Origin: Xenorhabdus doucetiae
GTDB lineage: Bacteria; Pseudomonadota; Gammaproteobacteria; Enterobacterales; Enterobacteriaceae
Length of the DNA: 64,000 nt
Reading direction: 5' to 3'
Assembly: GCF_000968195.1 (NCBI RefSeq)
Contig: NZ_FO704550.1
Location: forward strand, 496,001-560,000
Position 1 is the stretch's first letter; each line of letters opens with the position of its first letter. A model generated the notes under the pieces. It saw nothing but the letters and a program-made list of their open reading frames with translations, was not told where the DNA came from and ran no database searches. This document shows, piece after piece, positions 24,436 through 31,741 of this stretch. The position numbers and the translations under genes are program-made.

Positions 24436-25518
24436 CTTGGATTCGCATAGTAAGTGCAATTTCTAAGAAAGGCGGTCAGTTGCTATAGTAGGCATCTTTC
24501 TCGCCAAAGGAAAATGCACTATGGCCTATACGCAACTGACCGAAACAGAAAGATACCAGATTTTCGGCTTAAAAGAAGCCGGTTTTACACAACGTTTTAT
24601 TGCAACGTCGCTTAATCGGGCCCCATCAACAATTAGCCGGGAATTGAGACGAAACCGGGAAGCCGAGAAATATGAACCTGAACAAGCTCAGCGTAAAGCA
24701 TTAGAACGCCGTCATTCTAAGGTAAAAGCCGTAAAAATCACGCCAGAGATAACAAAGTGGATAAAACAGTTAATTTGGCAAGATTTAAGTCCGGAACAAG
24801 TTGTGGGTTATCTCAAGCGGGAAGCGAAAATCTCTTTACATCATGAAACAATTTATCGATTGATTTATAAAGATAAAATAAATGGCGGTGATTTATGGCA
24901 ACATCTTAGGATAGCGAAAAAACCGTATCGTAAACGCTATGGAAGCCATGAGCACAGAGGAAAAATTAAAAACAGAGTCAGTATTGATAAGCGCCCAAAA
25001 ATTGTTGATAAAAAGCAGCGTATTGGGGATTGGGAAGGGGATACTATCGTTGGCAAAGATCGTAAAAGTGCCTTATTGACTTTAGTTGAACGAAAATCGT
25101 TATTTACGATCATCATTAAACTTGAAGATAAAACAGCAGAAGGTGTTGCCAAAGCGGCGACAAGACATTTATCGATGATAAAACATAAAGTTAAAACAAT
25201 TACCTTTGATAACGGACTCGAATTTGCCGAACACGAACGGATCGGTAAAAATTTAGAGACAAAAATTTATTTTGCTCATCCGTATTCCCCTTGGGAAAGA
25301 GGGATAAATGAGAACATAAATGGATTAATCAGAGATTACTTCCCAAAAGGAACCGATTTTAATAAGGTATCAGAGCGGGAGGTTAACCTTGTGGCAAACC
25401 GACTAAATAATCGACCACGTAAGACACGAGATTATAAAACACCGAATGAGTTATTTACAGGAACCCCAACTCATTTACTTCGTTCATTACGGTGTTGCGC
25501 TTAATATGCGAATCCAAG
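24436..25518 (+). mobile_element. IS30-family insertion sequence
   Basis: 1083 bp with inverted ends beginning CTTGGATTCGCATA and a 3-bp target duplication GGT (24433-24435 and 25519-25521). The duplicated leader of Tad2-like gene 2 keeps the empty site (TTTCTTGGTGATTTTTTATT at about 23157-23176), which proves the boundaries. Confidence 0.93.
24521..25504 (+). CDS. IS30-family transposase
   Basis: 327 residues: N-terminal helix-turn-helix (LTETERYQIFGLKEAGFTQR, SLNRAPSTISRELRRN) and an rve-type catalytic core with DWEGDTIVG, TFDNGLEF and the glutamate in INENINGLIRDYFPKG. These give the DDE triad and the DYFPKG hallmark of IS30 transposases. Intact. ATG at 24521 follows a purine-rich AAAGGAAAA site. 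Confidence 0.95.
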   Translation: MAYTQLTETERYQIFGLKEAGFTQRFIATSLNRAPSTISRELRRNREAEKYEPEQAQRKALERRHSKVKAVKITPEITKWIKQLIWQDLSPEQVVGYLKREAKISLHHETIYRLIYKDKINGGDLWQHLRIAKKPYRKRYGSHEHRGKIKNRVSIDKRPKIVDKKQRIGDWEGDTIVGKDRKSALLTLVERKSLFTIIIKLEDKTAEGVAKAATRHLSMIKHKVKTITFDNGLEFAEHERIGKNLETKIYFAHPYSPWERGINENINGLIRDYFPKGTDFNKVSEREVNLVANRLNNRPRKTRDYKTPNELFTGTPTHLLRSLRCCA

Positions 25519-25649
25519 GGTGATTTTTTATTTTGGGGTTAATTACGTTGGTGGGCAATAGTGATTTCAAAGCGGGATTTTTTCTTTTTAAGAGAAAGTA
25601 AGTTTTATAATAATAATTATCACTCTTGGATTATAGGTATTGAATAAAA

Positions 25650-25671
25650 AAGTGGAACCGTGGTTCCACTT
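25650..25671. repeat. Perfect GTGGAACC/GGTTCCAC palindrome
   Basis: AAGTGGAACC-GT-GGTTCCACTT. It belongs to a family of hairpins seen also at 25731-25756 and 48914-48945, all reading (A)AGTGG.ACC..GGT.CCACTT. Here it may be an extra terminator or a dispersed element. Confidence 0.7.
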
Positions 25672-25730
25672 ATGTAAATCGGGGGCGTAATCCCCCCGCC
25701 GTCCTCTTAAACATGCGCCGCCTTAAATAA

Positions 25731-25756
25731 ACAAGTGGAACCGCGATCCCACTTGT
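25731..25756 (-). terminator. Terminator of metY
   Basis: ACAAGTGG pairs with CCACTTGT; both flanks can supply U-rich RNA (GTTTATTT on the reverse strand, GTTTTTCTTT on the forward). It lies just downstream of the reverse-strand metY stop. Confidence 0.65.
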
Positions 25757-25762
25757 TTTTCT

Positions 25763-27052
25763 TTAGGCAGGATGATGCGCTTTTGCCGCCTCCAGTGCCT
25801 GTGCGAGATCGGCAATAATATCGTCGCTGTGTTCGATGCCGATGGACAGGCGAATCAAATCGCGTGAAACCCCCGCTTTTGCCAGCTCTTCATCATTTAA
25901 CTGACGATGGGTGGTGGATGCGGGATGACAAGCCAGTGATTTGGCATCACCAATATTGACCAACCGCACAATCAGTTGCAGGGCATCAATAAAACGGATA
26001 CCGGCTTGTTCCCCGCCTTTAATGCCGAAAGAGAGAATAGAGGCGGGCTTACCCTCCATATAACGGGCAGCCAAATCATATTCAGGATGGGCAGGTAACC
26101 CCGCATAGTTAACCCAGGATACCTGTGGGTGTTTTTCCAAATATTGGGCAATTTTCAGCGCATTTTCAGCATGGCGCTCCATGCGCAGCGCCAGCGTCTC
26201 CAGCCCCTGCAAGATCAGGAAAGCATTGAACGGCGACAAGGCGGCACCGGTGCTGCGCAATGGCCCGACACGGCAGCGGGCGATAAAGGCCGCCGCCCCA
26301 AAATGTTCGCTATAGGTGATGCCGTGATATGAAGGATCTGGCGTGGTTAGAATTGCAAAGCGCGCCTGATGCTCCGTCCAGGGGAATTTACCCGAATCGA
26401 CAATAATCCCGCCAATCGAGGTGCCATGCCCACCAATATATTTGGTCAGGGAGTGGATAATGATATCGGCGCCATGTTCAAACGGGCGGCATAAATAGGG
26501 CGTTGCGACGGTATTATCCACGATCAGCGGAATGCCGTGCCGATGGGCAATCTCTGCCAGCGCTTGGATATCGACAATATTCCCGCTGGGGTTAGTAATG
26601 GATTCGCAATAGACCGCTTTGGTTCTCTGGTCGATCAGGGCGTCAACGGCAGCGAGATCATTATGATCAACAAAACGGGTTTCAATCCCCAGCGTAGGGA
26701 AACTGTGCGCCATCAGGTTATACGTTCCGCCATACAGTTTTGCCACCGAAACAATATTATCCCCGACAGCCGCAATGGTTTGTATCGCGTAGGTGATTGC
26801 CGCCATGCCAGAAGCCACGGTAAGCGCGCCAATACCGCCTTCCAAGGCGGTGATACGTTTTTCCAATACCTCATTGGTTGGGTTCATGATGCGGGAATAA
26901 ATGTTGCCTTCCACTTTTAAATCAAACAAATCAGCACCATGCTGGGAATCATCGAAAGCGTAGGAAGTGGTCTGATAAATAGGGACAGCCACGGCTTTGG
27001 TGGTGGGATCGGGGGAATAACCTGCATGGATAGATAAGGTTTCTAATTTCAT
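25763..27052 (-). CDS. metY: O-acetylhomoserine sulfhydrylase
   Basis: 429 residues from ATG 27052, with AAAGGAAATAAC as ribosome binding site; a longer in-frame version from 27088 is less likely. It is a PLP enzyme of the Cys/Met metabolism family in its longer O-acetylhomoserine form. Motifs: LSIHAGYSPDPTT, YSRIMNPTNEVLEKR (about residues 60-74), the PLP lysine in IIHSLTKYIGGHGTSIGG (about 205-222), the family-specific insert IARCRVGPLRSTGAALSPFNA and the end RLSIGIEHSDDIIADL. It makes homocysteine from O-acetylhomoserine and sulfide. Single gene with its own terminator. The sulfide source could be the DcyD locus, though that is conjecture. Confidence 0.93.
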   Translation of the reverse strand: MKLETLSIHAGYSPDPTTKAVAVPIYQTTSYAFDDSQHGADLFDLKVEGNIYSRIMNPTNEVLEKRITALEGGIGALTVASGMAAITYAIQTIAAVGDNIVSVAKLYGGTYNLMAHSFPTLGIETRFVDHNDLAAVDALIDQRTKAVYCESITNPSGNIVDIQALAEIAHRHGIPLIVDNTVATPYLCRPFEHGADIIIHSLTKYIGGHGTSIGGIIVDSGKFPWTEHQARFAILTTPDPSYHGITYSEHFGAAAFIARCRVGPLRSTGAALSPFNAFLILQGLETLALRMERHAENALKIAQYLEKHPQVSWVNYAGLPAHPEYDLAARYMEGKPASILSFGIKGGEQAGIRFIDALQLIVRLVNIGDAKSLACHPASTTHRQLNDEELAKAGVSRDLIRLSIGIEHSDDIIADLAQALEAAKAHHPA

Positions 27053-27105
27053 TGTTATTTCCTTTAAATAAGTAAATGGTACTGACACGTTGATACTCGT
27101 CGCAC

Positions 27106-27148
27106 TTCAAATAATTAGCGGCTTTCGTCTTGCGAGCTGCAATTTGAA
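27106..27148. repeat. Degenerate enteric-type intergenic repeat
   Basis: TTCAAAT (27106-27112) pairs with ATTTGAA (27142-27148), and the sequence around it (TACTCGTCGCACTTCAAA...) resembles the short dispersed repeats common in Yersinia, Photorhabdus and Xenorhabdus intergenic DNA. The rest of the metY-ail gap (27053-27366) contains the two promoters and no gene. Confidence 0.45.
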
Positions 27149-27366
27149 ACTTATAGGATATAAAATCAAAAACAGTGGAACAGAAAAAAAGTATGGCTAA
27201 TTTACAAAATAGTAATATGAAGAAGCAATATCATAAAAAAATATCGATAGATATCAATTAATAATCCAATGTGTCTCACATTTGCTGCATTTTATCCGAT
27301 TGCCTGACAGAAACTATCTATACTTTAAGCGGTTAAAACGTTTAATAAACATAAAGGTAATTATTG

Positions 27367-27945
27367 ATGGTGATAAAAAAAGCGCTGCTTGCCACTTTAG
27401 CGGTATCCGGTTTTATGTGGGGTTCAGTCGTTTATGCAGATTCACAGACGGTTGCCGTCGGTTATGCGCAAAGTAAAGTGCAGGATTTTAAAAATATCCG
27501 CGGGGTTAATTTTCACTACCGTTATGAATGGGATTCTCCGCTCACGATTATGGGTTCATTCACTTATATGAAAGGCGATAAAAAAGGAAGTTACAGCGTA
27601 AATAACCAATCCTGGCAAGCTAATGCGGATGCAAAATATTATTCCTTGCTGGTTGGTCCGGCATATCGAATTGACTCCCAAGTGAGTGTCTATGCTTTAT
27701 TGGGATTTTCCCATACAAAAATTGATGTCACTGAAAATGAGTATGCAGAAATAAATGGCAGAAGCATTCATTCGTTTTGGAATATCAATGAAAAAGCCAC
27801 CAATATTGCTTATGGCGCCGGCGTGGAAGTTAATCCCATGCAAAATTTAAGCTTTTATGCGGGGTATGAAGGTTCCGCCGCGAAATTCAATGGCAAAAAT
27901 CATGGGATTAATGGATTTAATATTGGGGTGGGGTATTGGTTTTAA
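27367..27945 (+). CDS. Ail/OmpX-like outer-membrane beta-barrel protein
   Basis: 192 residues from ATG 27367 (AAGG upstream). Signal peptide VIKKALLATLAVSGFMWGSVVYA, then an eight-stranded barrel: TVAVGYAQSKVQ at the N-terminus, YSLLVGPAYRID in the middle and FNIGVGYWF with the terminal aromatic residue needed for outer-membrane assembly. Ail/Lom/OmpX proteins aid adhesion and resistance to host defence. It stands as a single gene followed by a GGCCAC hairpin. Confidence 0.9.
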   Translation: MVIKKALLATLAVSGFMWGSVVYADSQTVAVGYAQSKVQDFKNIRGVNFHYRYEWDSPLTIMGSFTYMKGDKKGSYSVNNQSWQANADAKYYSLLVGPAYRIDSQVSVYALLGFSHTKIDVTENEYAEINGRSIHSFWNINEKATNIAYGAGVEVNPMQNLSFYAGYEGSAAKFNGKNHGINGFNIGVGYWF

Positions 27946-27967
27946 ATAATATTATTTTTTTATGGGG

Positions 27968-27991
27968 AAGGCCACGTGGGTGTGTGGCCTT
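27968..27991. terminator. Hairpin after the Ail-like gene
   Basis: AAGGCCAC (27968-27975) pairs with GTGGCCTT (27984-27991). It lies between the convergent Ail-like gene and the mazEF pair. Confidence 0.7.
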
Positions 27992-28013
27992 GAATGCAGG
28001 GTGTAGTGCCCTG

Positions 28014-28346
28014 TTATCCGATAAGCGCCTTGGCTTTAGCCTTTATATCCTCCAGCTCTGAAGAATTAACATGACCTTTCTTTGTTACTTTTCTGGCTCG
28101 CCAATCAACACATGTCACCTGATCAGCTAAGGCAATACTGTCACGGCTTCCTGATAATTCAACTTCAAAAGGATAATCTTTCGCCTTCGTTGTGCAAGGA
28201 ACACAGAGCAGTAATCCCACTTTATTGTTATAGGCAAATGGACTCAGTACTACTGCGGGGCGATGGCCTCCCTGCTCGTGTCCAGCCACAGGATCAAAGT
28301 CAATCCAAATAATATCGCCAGAATCAGGCACAAAACGAGAAACCAT
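28014..28346 (-). CDS. mazF: MazF-type endoribonuclease toxin
   Basis: 110 residues with the MazF/PemK fold: PDSGDIIWIDFDPVAGHEQGGHRPAVVLSP at the N-terminus (basic RP following the loop), LLLCVPCTTKAKDYPFEV and SIALADQVTCVDWRAR. MazF toxins cut mRNA at short sequences. The start overlaps the mazE stop by one base. Confidence 0.92.
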   Translation of the reverse strand: MVSRFVPDSGDIIWIDFDPVAGHEQGGHRPAVVLSPFAYNNKVGLLLCVPCTTKAKDYPFEVELSGSRDSIALADQVTCVDWRARKVTKKGHVNSSELEDIKAKAKALIG

Positions 28347-28591
28347 CAGATCAATTCCTTACCCACTGGAGGACCAAAATCCATTTTTTCATGAATATTT
28401 TCGGGTGTAATCCCAGCTAATAGCGCATCGAGAGAATACTCTTTCGCCTTGACCGGAATAATGATAATTCGACCATCTTCGACAGAAATATCAACCGTAT
28501 CATCAACATTTAGTGAGGCGGCTTGCATAATAGCGACCGGAAGACGTACAGAAGGGCTGTTACCCCATTTTTTCACGACGACTTGTGCCAT
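28346..28591 (-). CDS. mazE: MazE-type antitoxin
   Basis: 81 residues with the AbrB-type DNA-binding half (VVVKKWGNSPSVRLP, VDISVEDGRIIIIPV) and an acidic C-terminal half that wraps the toxin. It is the first gene of the pair, under a clear promoter at 28624-28652. Confidence 0.92.
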   Translation of the reverse strand: MAQVVVKKWGNSPSVRLPVAIMQAASLNVDDTVDISVEDGRIIIIPVKAKEYSLDALLAGITPENIHEKMDFGPPVGKELI

Positions 28592-28606
28592 GTTTAAATC
28601 CTCGAA

Positions 28607-28664
28607 GTATCAACAATGAAGATACCCTATCAGTGATTATTTTAAGTGTCAACTTTGTTGATAC
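28607..28664 (-). promoter_or_regulatory. mazEF promoter between inverted operator halves
   Basis: On the reverse strand -35 TTGACA (28652-28647), a 17-bp spacer and -10 TAGGGT (28629-28624). The promoter is bracketed by a perfect 10-bp inverted repeat, GTATCAACAA (28607-28616) and TTGTTGATAC (28655-28664), the likely site of MazE-MazF autorepression. Confidence 0.8.
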
Positions 28665-28731
28665 CGCACTTGCGAACCTTATTTTAATGTTTCTTTGATC
28701 GCTTTAATCGTACCACCCTCCAAACCGAGAT

Positions 28732-28761
28732 TGCGCATGCCGGCATCTTCCCGCATGCGCA
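28732..28761. repeat. REP-like hairpin after the second rpn gene
   Basis: TGCGCATGC (28732-28740) pairs with GCATGCGCA (28753-28761) around a 12-nt loop, the same design as the hairpin at 14933-14962. Confidence 0.65.
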
Positions 28762-28781
28762 GGTGACACAGAGAAAATAAA

Positions 28782-28949
28782 TCAATGCCTTAATGCTTCA
28801 ATTTTCTCCCGGCTCAGGCCTGTACTGCGGATAATGATCTCCAGACTGACACCGTTTTGTAAAAGTGCGCGCGCGGTTTCCAATTTACCTTCTTCAAGTC
28901 CTTCTCTGCGGCCTTTTTGTTCCAGTTCTTCTGCAATGGTCATCACCAT
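28782..28949 (-). CDS. Candidate intragenic Rpn C-terminal small protein, second copy
   Basis: GGAGG (complement of 28958-28962) stands 8 nt before ATG 28949, in frame with rpn. It gives 55 residues: MVMTIAEELEQKGRREG through to the common end. Same inference as for 14331-14570. Confidence 0.55.
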   Translation of the reverse strand: MVMTIAEELEQKGRREGLEEGKLETARALLQNGVSLEIIIRSTGLSREKIEALRH

Positions 28950-29675
28950 ATCTTTGTCCTCCGGCAATTGGTTAGCTATATGATGGATTATTTGAGTGAA
29001 ATTCTGCGCATGGCCATTATGCAATAAGTAGCGAAGCAGAACTTCAACTTGCTCTTTTTTAACATCTTTTGTGTCCAGTATCACAATCAGCCCGTTGATC
29101 CATGTCTGTATATCACGTTCGCGGATATGTTTCTGAACCCACTCCAGCATGGCAACCGCTTTAGGGTGGGTCAAGATCTCGTCATCACTGAGCACACTCA
29201 GATCCACTAACGGAAACGGCTGGCTATACAAACGCGCGGCCTGCCCCGGTTGGTCAAAACAATCCAGCCACTGCATTGAATAAGGATAAGGCTGGGTTTT
29301 TCCATGATAAAACAGCAAGGGCACGACCAGCGGCAATTTTTTATGCCCGTTTTTCAGGTGACTTGCCATCACTGACACCGAATACTGCATCAACCGCCAT
29401 GCCATCATCGGATCAGGCGTTGACTGATGCTCAATCACGCAATAAATATATCCCTCGCCTTGCACCGTTTCAACCGAGTACAGAACATCCGTATACAGTT
29501 TCCTTAATTTTTCGTCGATAAAGCTTCCCGGCTCTAGTCGCAGGGTCGGGAAATGACATAACGACCGAATATCTTCCGGCAGATATAACGATAAAAACTC
29601 TTTGGCTGTATTGGCTTGTGTTAAAACATACTTGAATAATTCATCATGATTCGGCCGTTCTTCCTTGTTTCCCAC
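28782..29675 (-). CDS. Rpn family recombination-promoting nuclease, second copy
   Basis: 297 residues from GTG 29675, again behind CAGGGAGAAA. Nearly identical to the first Rpn over the nuclease domain (HDELFKYVLT, YTDVLYSVE, YCVIEHQS). It differs in the C-terminal part, where the EQGREQG tract is reduced to a single GLEEGKLE unit. The C-terminus ends LSREKIEALRH. The internal start at 28949 is preserved. Change in repeat number between copies fits the known hypervariable C-termini of Rpn proteins. Confidence 0.9.
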   Translation of the reverse strand: MGNKEERPNHDELFKYVLTQANTAKEFLSLYLPEDIRSLCHFPTLRLEPGSFIDEKLRKLYTDVLYSVETVQGEGYIYCVIEHQSTPDPMMAWRLMQYSVSVMASHLKNGHKKLPLVVPLLFYHGKTQPYPYSMQWLDCFDQPGQAARLYSQPFPLVDLSVLSDDEILTHPKAVAMLEWVQKHIRERDIQTWINGLIVILDTKDVKKEQVEVLLRYLLHNGHAQNFTQIIHHIANQLPEDKDMVMTIAEELEQKGRREGLEEGKLETARALLQNGVSLEIIIRSTGLSREKIEALRH

Positions 29676-29852
29676 TCACTTTCTCCCTGTTTCCATTGGT
29701 TGTTAAAAAATGCCACTGGCCTGCATGATAATGGCGAAAATGGAACGCAAGTTAAACACAAAAATAGCGCAAAATTGCTGCAATAGCGGATTTTGCGGAG
29801 GAATTAACAATCTTTTTGTAATGGATGTATATCCAGCATTTGTTTTGCGGGC
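29676..29852 (-). repeat. Conserved 5' leader of rpn genes, copy 2
   Basis: About 177 bp upstream of the second rpn, nearly identical to 13425-13604. Between 29853 and the toxin gene at 30010 there is no supported gene, only unplaced sequence. Confidence 0.8.
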
Positions 29853-30009
29853 GGCTTCGCATAAGCGTCTGTTTGAACGATGTATCAACTGGGCGTCAGA
29901 CCGAACAGGAAAAACACGTTAGAATAGAACCGTTTTCTGTGGTGGCTCCTATCCGGTCATCGATTTTCTTCGATAACAGCTCAGGCCTGTGTGACAGAGC
30001 CTTTCACCA

Positions 30010-30384
30010 TTAATTTAATTGAGGATCTAAAATATCTATTACTTTAGATAATATTTCATCAACAACACTAGGTTCAGCCTGTGCCGAATAGGTCGCTTTG
30101 CGTTCATTCAAATCAAGTGATCGGATCTGGTAACAAAGTGCAACACCGGTAACTCTTCCGGTATCAGTACTTGAGCCATCTAGATATACGGTGACAGCTT
30201 CAGAACGTGCCATTCCTCCCCCGCTAGTAATTGGAACGCAAAGTGCAGTACCTAATTTTTGATTCAGTGCAAATTCAGAGATAACCAGATAGTAATGCGC
30301 CCCTTTAAATTCTCTGCCGCTAACGGGATCGCCGTTAGCGTGCCAGATTTCACCCTTGCTTGGGACATTCTTTTTACGCACCAT
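30010..30384 (-). CDS. PemK/MazF-family toxin (ChpB-like)
   Basis: 124 residues with the PemK/MazF pattern: PSKGEIWHANGDPVSGREFKG, YYLVISEFALNQKLGTALCVPIT and a C-terminal GRVTGVALCYQIRSLDL. The longer N-terminal loop and the SGGGMAR segment suggest the ChpB/PemK branch rather than MazF proper. Endoribonuclease toxin by family. Overlaps its antitoxin by one base. Confidence 0.88.
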   Translation of the reverse strand: MVRKKNVPSKGEIWHANGDPVSGREFKGAHYYLVISEFALNQKLGTALCVPITSGGGMARSEAVTVYLDGSSTDTGRVTGVALCYQIRSLDLNERKATYSAQAEPSVVDEILSKVIDILDPQLN

Positions 30385-30656
30385 TAAATCACCTCATTAC
30401 CAACATGGGGAGAATTTAGATCGTCGGCTGTTGCTTCGTTGAAAGCCCGCACTTCTGTTTCATCAATGCCCTGCAACAGCTCAGAAAGCGATTTCCTGCC
30501 TCTGGCAATTCTACCCGCCGGTTTGATGCTTATTGTGTCGCCTGACGAGCTTACATCCAATGTCATGCCTACAGACCACCCCATTACTGTTGCAATATCA
30601 CTAGGGATTGTGACAACGACAGCACCTCCCTGTTGACGTAAACGTGTTCTTGCCAT
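30384..30656 (-). CDS. MazE/ChpS-like antitoxin
   Basis: 90 residues from ATG 30656, behind GGAGGT; an upstream TTG start is unlikely. AbrB-type N-terminus (RLRQQGGAVVVTIPSDIATVMGW) followed by SGDTISIKPA and an acidic tail. Partner of the toxin at 30010. Confidence 0.87.
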   Translation of the reverse strand: MARTRLRQQGGAVVVTIPSDIATVMGWSVGMTLDVSSSGDTISIKPAGRIARGRKSLSELLQGIDETEVRAFNEATADDLNSPHVGNEVI

Positions 30657-30678
30657 GATGACCTCCAATAAATATGCA

Positions 30679-30721
30679 ACTTTGTCTCACCCATTTATTG
30701 TATCAGTAAGTTTCACAAAGT
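30679..30721. promoter_or_regulatory. Inverted repeat upstream of the second maz pair
   Basis: ACTTTGT (30679-30685) and ACAAAGT (30715-30721) flank TACAAT/ATTGTA-like promoter sequence, as operator halves do in the first mazEF. Probable autorepression site. Confidence 0.45.
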
Positions 30722-30794
30722 CGCGCTTTTTGTTTCGATATCGCAGCAGGGCTTCCCTATTATCTTGGCGATGTATTAAGAAATTATGGATATC

Positions 30795-30860
30795 TGCACT
30801 CAGTGGATATTTTCTGCATATAGCGGCTAATTGAACGTCTATATTTCACGTAATTATACC
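30795..30860 (+). promoter_or_regulatory. Cluster A promoter with tandem XylS-like operators
   Basis: TGCA-CTCAGT-GGATA (30795-30809) and TGCA-TATAGC-GGCTA (30815-30829) both fit the XylS consensus TGCA-N6-GGNTA exactly, with a 20-bp period. The second ends 2 bp before a -35-like TTGAAC (30831-30836), followed by an 18-bp spacer and TATACC (30855-30860). This is the layout of an AraC/XylS class II activated promoter. The AraC/XylS-family gene at 40800-41843 is the obvious candidate activator. Confidence 0.7.
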
Positions 30861-30914
30861 CCCTCATAATTTGTTATTTCACTCTGGTAGGCTTATGACA
30901 AGAGGGGAATCCTT

Positions 30915-31703
30915 ATGCAGGGCTTAAATAATAAAGTCGCGATTGTCACGGGTGGTGCAACCAAAATTGGTGCCACTGTTGCCAAGGTATTGAGTGAATA
31001 TGGAGTGAAGGTTGCTATTTTCGATATTGATCAGGAAGGGGGGAAAAAAGCCGCCAGCCTGCAACCGGAATGGCTCCGCTTCTGGCATGTCGATATTACG
31101 GACGATAAACAACTTTCACAGGGAATACAGGAGGTTGCTGCTTATTATGGTCGCCTGGACTTCCTGATCAACCTTGCCGCCACGTATTTGGATGATGGTG
31201 CCAACTCTGGCCGTGAAACATGGCTGACCGCGTTAAATATCAATGTGGTCAGTGCCGTGCAGGCCGCCCAGTTTGCCCGGCCTTATCTGATTGCAGCGGG
31301 AGGCGGTGCCATCGTTAACTTTACCAGCATCTCTTCCTCGATTGCCCAAACCGGCCGTTGGTTATATCCCGCTTCAAAAGCCACGTTATTGCAAATTACC
31401 CGCAGCATGGCAATGGATTATGCCGCTGACCACATTCGCGTTAATTCCGTTTCACCGGGGTGGACTTGGTCACGGGTCATGGATGAGCTGACGCAAGGAA
31501 ATCGGCAGAAAACCGATCAGGTTGCCGCCGATTATCACCTGCTGGGTCGAGTCGGCGATCCCGAAGAAATCGCGCAAGTCGTGGCCTTTCTCTTATCTGA
31601 TTTAGCCAGTTTTGTCACTGGGGCGGATTATGCCGTTGATGGTGGTTATTCAGCAATGGGACCCGAACAGGCAAAACCTGCCATTCCGCGTTTGGCGGAA
31701 TAA
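30915..31703 (+). CDS. Short-chain dehydrogenase (IifB-like position)
   Basis: 262-residue classical SDR: the NAD(P) loop VTGGATKIG (about residues 11-19), acidic residue D37 after strand 2 (FDIDQ), the NLAATY segment in place of NNAG, catalytic Ser in NFTSISSS and Y-x-x-x-K in YPASK (about 154-158), then SPGW and DGGYSAMG. In known indole clusters an SDR (IifB) oxidises the indole-2,3-dihydrodiol to 3-hydroxyindolin-2-one. First gene of cluster A, 38 bp before the monooxygenase. Substrate inferred from context only. Confidence 0.8.
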   Translation: MQGLNNKVAIVTGGATKIGATVAKVLSEYGVKVAIFDIDQEGGKKAASLQPEWLRFWHVDITDDKQLSQGIQEVAAYYGRLDFLINLAATYLDDGANSGRETWLTALNINVVSAVQAAQFARPYLIAAGGGAIVNFTSISSSIAQTGRWLYPASKATLLQITRSMAMDYAADHIRVNSVSPGWTWSRVMDELTQGNRQKTDQVAADYHLLGRVGDPEEIAQVVAFLLSDLASFVTGADYAVDGGYSAMGPEQAKPAIPRLAE

Positions 31704-31741
31704 GCACACTGAAAGCAGTTGCACTAAAAGAGGAAAATACT

